A DNA stretch of 8,731 bases from an uncultured Lachnospiraceae bacterium (lineage in GTDB: Bacteria > Bacillota > Clostridia > Lachnospirales > Lachnospiraceae), in contig CADBLW010000016.1 in assembly GCA_902795625.1 (NCBI GenBank), positions 1 through 8,731 of the forward strand, read 5' to 3'. The notes under the pieces are model-generated. The model did no database searches. It was not told the origin of the DNA and saw only the letters and a list, made by a program, of their open reading frames with translations. Below, one piece after another: positions 5,770 to 8,731 of the stretch (positions are counted from its first letter, which is position 1; each line of letters opens with the position of its first letter). Position numbers and translations under genes: made by a program.

Positions 5770-7190
5770 GAAAGGAATTTCTGGCAGTATTCAGCGGGTT
5801 TCCGGAGCATCATTTTTCGAAGGAGATCACGGATCGGCTCCGCGAGGAGCTGACGAAGCGGCGGAGCATCGTGTTTATCACCGCTTGCCCGCTTGACTAC
5901 GCGCAAAATGACGACGACTGCGACGGCATGCACGAGATGTTCGTTGAGCAGGGCCTGGGCTTTGAGAAGCACAGTGTGATCGACGAGCGCACAGAGCCGG
6001 AAGCGGCGAAGGAGCTTGTGGAAAATGCGGACTGCATTTTCCTCATGGGCGGAGGCGTCTGTGAGGAACAGCTGGATCTGATCCGAAGAAAGGGCTGCTA
6101 TGAGGCTCTGATCGACTGCCATGCCGCGGTCTTCGGCGTGAGCGCGGGGTCCATGAACATGGCGCGGAAGACGGTGGATTTCTTCGAGTCGCCGGAGGCC
6201 TTCGACGGGCTCGGACTCACGAACATCACGGTGAGCTGTCACCATGATCCGGAGGACACGTGGCGGTATGAACAGACACTCCGTATGTCCGAGGACCGCA
6301 CGGTGTACGCCATGGAAGATATGAGCGCGTTCTTCATCAAAGAGGGACGGATCGACGTCGTCGGAACGATCTACCGGGTGAGGAACCGGGAGCTTCAGCA
6401 GCTCACGGAGGAAGGAATTAAGGAGCTGGAGCAGGACGAGTTCCGGAGAGTGTTTGACTTAATCCCGGATCAGTTTGACAAGTTCCGGCCGCGGTACAGC
6501 GAGGAGCTGTTCGCGTACTTAAACGCGGAGGCGAGGATCGGACCCGGCAAGCGCGTTCTGGAGCTCGGACCGGGGACGGGGCAGGCGACGGAGCCCGTGC
6601 TTCGGACCGGCTGCGAATACCACGCCATCGAACTCGGCGAGCATCTGTATCGGAAAATGAAGGAGAAGTACGGAAGACTCCCGAACTTCAACATCGTGAA
6701 CGACGATTTCATCACCCATGATTTCGGTGATATGAAGTTTGATATGATCTATTCGGCCGCAACGATCCAGTGGATCCCGGAGGAAGTGGCATTTGCCAAG
6801 ACCTTCGAGCTTCTGAAACCGGGCGGAACCCTGGCGATGATGATGACAAGCGCTGAGTACAAGTCGGACAACGAGGCGCTGTACGGGAAGATCCAGGCGC
6901 TGTACGACCGATATTACAAGCCCGATATTCAGTATAAGCACAGGGGCTTCCGCTACACCGCCGCGCCGGAGTACGGCTACACGGAGGTGGAGCGGCACGA
7001 GTTCAAGGGGCAGCGGGTGTTCACCGCCGATGAGTACGTGGCATTTTCCGGGACGCACTGCGACCACATCGTGATCCCCGAGCCGGTGCGCACGGAGTTC
7101 TTCGAGAGCCTGCGCAAGGCGGTGCTCGATGCGGGAGACAGGATCGTCTTCAACGATACATACGTTTTGTTTATAACCAAAAAACCGTGA
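5766..7190 (+). CDS. Fusion of peptidase S51 (PepE-like) and class I SAM methyltransferase
   Basis: 474 residues holding two complete-looking domains. Residues 1-213 match peptidase family S51 (dipeptidase E/cyanophycinase-like, class I glutamine amidotransferase-like fold): FSGFPEHHFS (9-18), FLMGGG (92-97), the nucleophile elbow GVSAGS with Ser126 (124-129), and ITVSCHHDPED (154-164) with the likely catalytic His159. Residues 225-474 match a SAM methyltransferase: FDKFRPRYSEELF (237-249), the SAM loop VLELGPGTG (264-272), the acidic end of strand 2 (AIELGEHLYRK), an IQWIP motif and LLKPGGTLAMM. Known S51 enzymes cut Asp-X peptides or related bonds; the methyl acceptor is unknown. The ATG at 5766 is preferred over GTG at 5697, which overlaps the previous stop but adds 23 residues outside the fold. 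No frameshift or stop interrupts the join. Both folds are confident; the joint function is unknown. Confidence 0.88.
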   Translation: MRKEFLAVFSGFPEHHFSKEITDRLREELTKRRSIVFITACPLDYAQNDDDCDGMHEMFVEQGLGFEKHSVIDERTEPEAAKELVENADCIFLMGGGVCEEQLDLIRRKGCYEALIDCHAAVFGVSAGSMNMARKTVDFFESPEAFDGLGLTNITVSCHHDPEDTWRYEQTLRMSEDRTVYAMEDMSAFFIKEGRIDVVGTIYRVRNRELQQLTEEGIKELEQDEFRRVFDLIPDQFDKFRPRYSEELFAYLNAEARIGPGKRVLELGPGTGQATEPVLRTGCEYHAIELGEHLYRKMKEKYGRLPNFNIVNDDFITHDFGDMKFDMIYSAATIQWIPEEVAFAKTFELLKPGGTLAMMMTSAEYKSDNEALYGKIQALYDRYYKPDIQYKHRGFRYTAAPEYGYTEVERHEFKGQRVFTADEYVAFSGTHCDHIVIPEPVRTEFFESLRKAVLDAGDRIVFNDTYVLFITKKP

Positions 7191-7203
7191 CAGGAAGGAA
7201 TGA

Positions 7204-8028
7204 ATGATGGAAGTACTGTGTTCTACAGGCGCGCTGATCGGGCGCCCGAACGGCCGCAACCCGCGGCTTTTAAAGGACTTGACGAAGAAGCTTGCGTGCG
7301 ACGGCCTGGAATTTATGATGTACAGCACCTGGTACGAGGATGTTGACGCGATCACCGAGTATGTGCAGAGCCTCGGGCTGCACATTCCGGTCTATCACTG
7401 CCAGAAGACCGTCGGCGAAGAGCTGACGAAGGGCGACTTCGCGGAGGCGAACCGCAGGCTGGAGATCAACGCGCGCCAGGCGGAGGCCATCGGAGCGCGG
7501 AAAATGGTGTTCCACCTCTGGAACGGCGAGCTCTCGGACAGCAACATTGAGAACAACCTGAAGGGCTACGGAGACCTTAGGAAGATCGCGGCGGATCACA
7601 ATGTGGACCTTCTTGTGGAAAATGTGGTCTGCGTACGTGAGAACCCTCTCTTTTACTGGAGGCAGCTCGCGGACCGCTACGAGGAGCCGCACTTCATCTT
7701 TGACACGAAGATGGCGGCGTTTCATGAGCAGATCGACGCGTACTGCGAGGGCGAGTACGCATGGGCGTGGAAGGACGGGCTCGTGCGCCATTACCACATC
7801 AACGACTACGCCGGCAGCTATATGGACTGGACGGCGTTGCGGACGCTGCCGATCGGGGCGGGGCATGTGGATTTTCCGAAGTTTTTTGAGTTTGTCAAAG
7901 GCACCGGGTACGACGGCACCTTCACCCTCGAATCCACGGCGTTCGACAAGACCGGTACGGTGGACACGGAAATGCTCAACCGGCAGGTGGCGTACGTGAA
8001 GGAGCAGTGGAACCGGAACGGGGAGTAA
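7204..8028 (+). CDS. Sugar phosphate isomerase/epimerase, xylose-isomerase-like TIM barrel
   Basis: 274 residues of the AP endonuclease 2/xylose isomerase-like TIM-barrel superfamily, metal-dependent enzymes that isomerise or epimerise sugars and keto-acids. Barrel landmarks run in order: GLEFMMYSTWYED (34-46), PVYHCQ (62-67), MVFHLWNGE (101-109), DLLVENV (135-141) with metal ligand candidate Glu139, FIFDTKMAAFH (164-174) with Asp167 and His174, RHYHINDY (195-202) with His196/His198, the PIGAGHVDF loop (216-224), and FTLES (240-244) with Glu243. Length suits a single-domain member. Two adjacent ATGs, 7204 and 7207, follow AGGAAGGA (7192-7199); 7207 has the better spacing and 7204 is the longer choice. 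It begins 13 bases after the fusion gene and is the last gene of the probable operon. Substrate cannot be assigned. Confidence 0.87.
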   Translation: MMEVLCSTGALIGRPNGRNPRLLKDLTKKLACDGLEFMMYSTWYEDVDAITEYVQSLGLHIPVYHCQKTVGEELTKGDFAEANRRLEINARQAEAIGARKMVFHLWNGELSDSNIENNLKGYGDLRKIAADHNVDLLVENVVCVRENPLFYWRQLADRYEEPHFIFDTKMAAFHEQIDAYCEGEYAWAWKDGLVRHYHINDYAGSYMDWTALRTLPIGAGHVDFPKFFEFVKGTGYDGTFTLESTAFDKTGTVDTEMLNRQVAYVKEQWNRNGE

Positions 8029-8078
8029 TTCCAATGGTATATTGTGTTGATTTTCCGTGCGAAAAATGCAAGTAATCT

Positions 8079-8103
8079 GTCTGTTATGTCAATAGACTTT
8101 TTT
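8079..8103 (+). terminator. Weak intrinsic terminator after the operon
   Basis: GTCTGTT (8079-8085) and AATAGAC (8091-8097) can pair over 7 base pairs including one G-U, around the loop ATGTC, followed directly by six T (8098-8103). The stem is short and AT-rich, so termination is probably partial. The position, 50 bases after the epimerase stop, is appropriate. Confidence 0.5.
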
Positions 8104-8121
8104 CTTCAACGAGAGTATAAT
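8093..8121 (+). promoter_or_regulatory. Promoter of the SDR gene
   Basis: TAGACT (8093-8098, four of six consensus bases), a 17-base spacer and a perfect TATAAT (8116-8121). Predicted transcription start is near 8128, leaving a leader of about 44 bases. The -35 overlaps the 3' arm and first T of the terminator hairpin. Confidence 0.65.
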
Positions 8122-8171
8122 ATTTCGGGAAATGTATCGGGGGAATTTTATTGACAGAAAGGACAGACGAC

Positions 8172-8731
8172 ATGAAGAATTTGTTTGATCTCACAGGACA
8201 GGTTGCTGTTGTAACAGGAGCATCCACAGGTCTCGGCGTACAGATGGCCAAGGCGCTTGCAAGCCAGGGAGCCAATCTGGTATTGATGGCACGCCGCCAG
8301 AACCTTCTGGATGAGAACAAGGAGGCGATCGAGAAGGAGTACGGTGTGAAGGTTCTCGCCTACGCCTGCGACATCACCGACACCGAGCGCGTCAAGAGCG
8401 CTGTTGCCGCGACGATGGCCGAGTTCGGCAGAGTGGATATCCTGATCAACAATGCGGGTACCGGTGCGGTTGCCCCGGCAACGGAGATCACGGATGAGCA
8501 GTTCAACAATGAGCTTCAGATCGACCTCTTCGGAACCTTCGTGTGCGCGAGAGAGTTCGGCAAGGAGATGCTCAAGGCACACTACGGACGGATCATCAAC
8601 ATTGCCTCCATGTACGGTCTTGTCGGAAATATGGCAGCCACCTGCGCACCTTACCATGCTGCGAAGGGCGGTGTCTGCAACCTTACCCGCGCGCTTGCGG
8701 CAGAGTGGGGCAAGGAGGGCGTTACGGTCAA
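8172..8731 (+). CDS. Short-chain dehydrogenase/reductase (SDR), 3' end beyond window
   Basis: Classical SDR with a Rossmann fold, an NAD(P)-dependent oxidoreductase. The 186 codons present give the cofactor loop TGASTGLG (15-22), the CDITD acidic site (66-70), NNAG (93-96), and the catalytic residues Ser146 (INIAS), Tyr161 and Lys165 in the YxxxK motif. Classical SDRs are about 250 residues, so the last 60-70 lie beyond the right edge. Small serine/threonine residues and an ARR at 40-42 follow the second strand, which hints at NADP preference without proving it. The ATG at 8172 follows AAGGA with 8 bases between; an in-frame TTG at 8151 is less likely. It has its own promoter and may be a gluconate 5-dehydrogenase-type or acyl-carrier reductase-type enzyme; substrate is not readable. 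Confidence 0.93.
   Translation, partial: MKNLFDLTGQVAVVTGASTGLGVQMAKALASQGANLVLMARRQNLLDENKEAIEKEYGVKVLAYACDITDTERVKSAVAATMAEFGRVDILINNAGTGAVAPATEITDEQFNNELQIDLFGTFVCAREFGKEMLKAHYGRIINIASMYGLVGNMAATCAPYHAAKGGVCNLTRALAAEWGKEGVTV

Noticed and set aside
6519..7385. Minus-strand open frame of 288 codons opposite the methyltransferase domain and epimerase start
   Set aside because: It crosses the gap between two real genes on the other strand and shows no family features.

Overview
The window looks like a chromosomal segment of a Gram-positive, Firmicutes-type bacterium, most likely a Clostridia/Lachnospiraceae-like organism of fairly high GC. The basis is protein type (a PcrA helicase, a YerC/TrpR-like regulator, a DUF1836 regulator, a Firmicutes-style RlmD-family rRNA methylase), purine-rich Shine-Dalgarno sites (GGAGG, AAGGA, AGGGGG) and sigma-A-like promoters. 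The taxonomic call is inference. There is no tRNA, rRNA, CRISPR array, transposon or phage gene, and nothing marks the region as recently acquired.

Layout. Positions 1-1851 (minus) hold the first 617 codons of the DNA helicase pcrA, running off the left edge. A 471-base divergent intergenic region (1852-2322) holds a promoter for each flanking gene and, on the right side, a leader that can fold into two consecutive bulged hairpins. Positions 2323-3015 (plus) encode a DUF1836 HTH regulator with a lysine/acid-rich tail. The end of this gene is copied in three degenerate tandem units, each ending in a stop codon and each in a different frame. A hairpin terminator at 3101-3121 separates it from the convergent yerC-like TrpR-family regulator (3147-3467, minus), which has its own promoter at 3570-3598.

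From 3655 to 8028 four plus-strand genes sit close together and probably form an operon: an RlmD/TrmA-family 23S rRNA uracil-C5 methyltransferase, a small P-loop kinase-like ATPase, a fused peptidase S51/SAM-methyltransferase protein, and a xylose-isomerase-like TIM-barrel epimerase. Gaps are 27, 65 and 13 bases. A weak intrinsic terminator (8079-8103) follows, overlapped by the promoter (8093-8121) of a short-chain dehydrogenase/reductase gene (8172 to the right edge, incomplete).

How the genes work together: pcrA and yerC belong to a neighbourhood known from other Firmicutes (yerC-pcrB-pcrA-ligA in Bacillus); here they lie on the same strand with the DUF1836 gene between them in the opposite direction. 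The operon joins an RNA-modification enzyme with three small-molecule or peptide enzymes of unknown substrate, and no pathway can be read from it with confidence. The most unusual items are the peptidase S51-methyltransferase fusion, with what looks like the relic of a ribosome binding site at its domain junction, and the structured leader of the DUF1836 gene.
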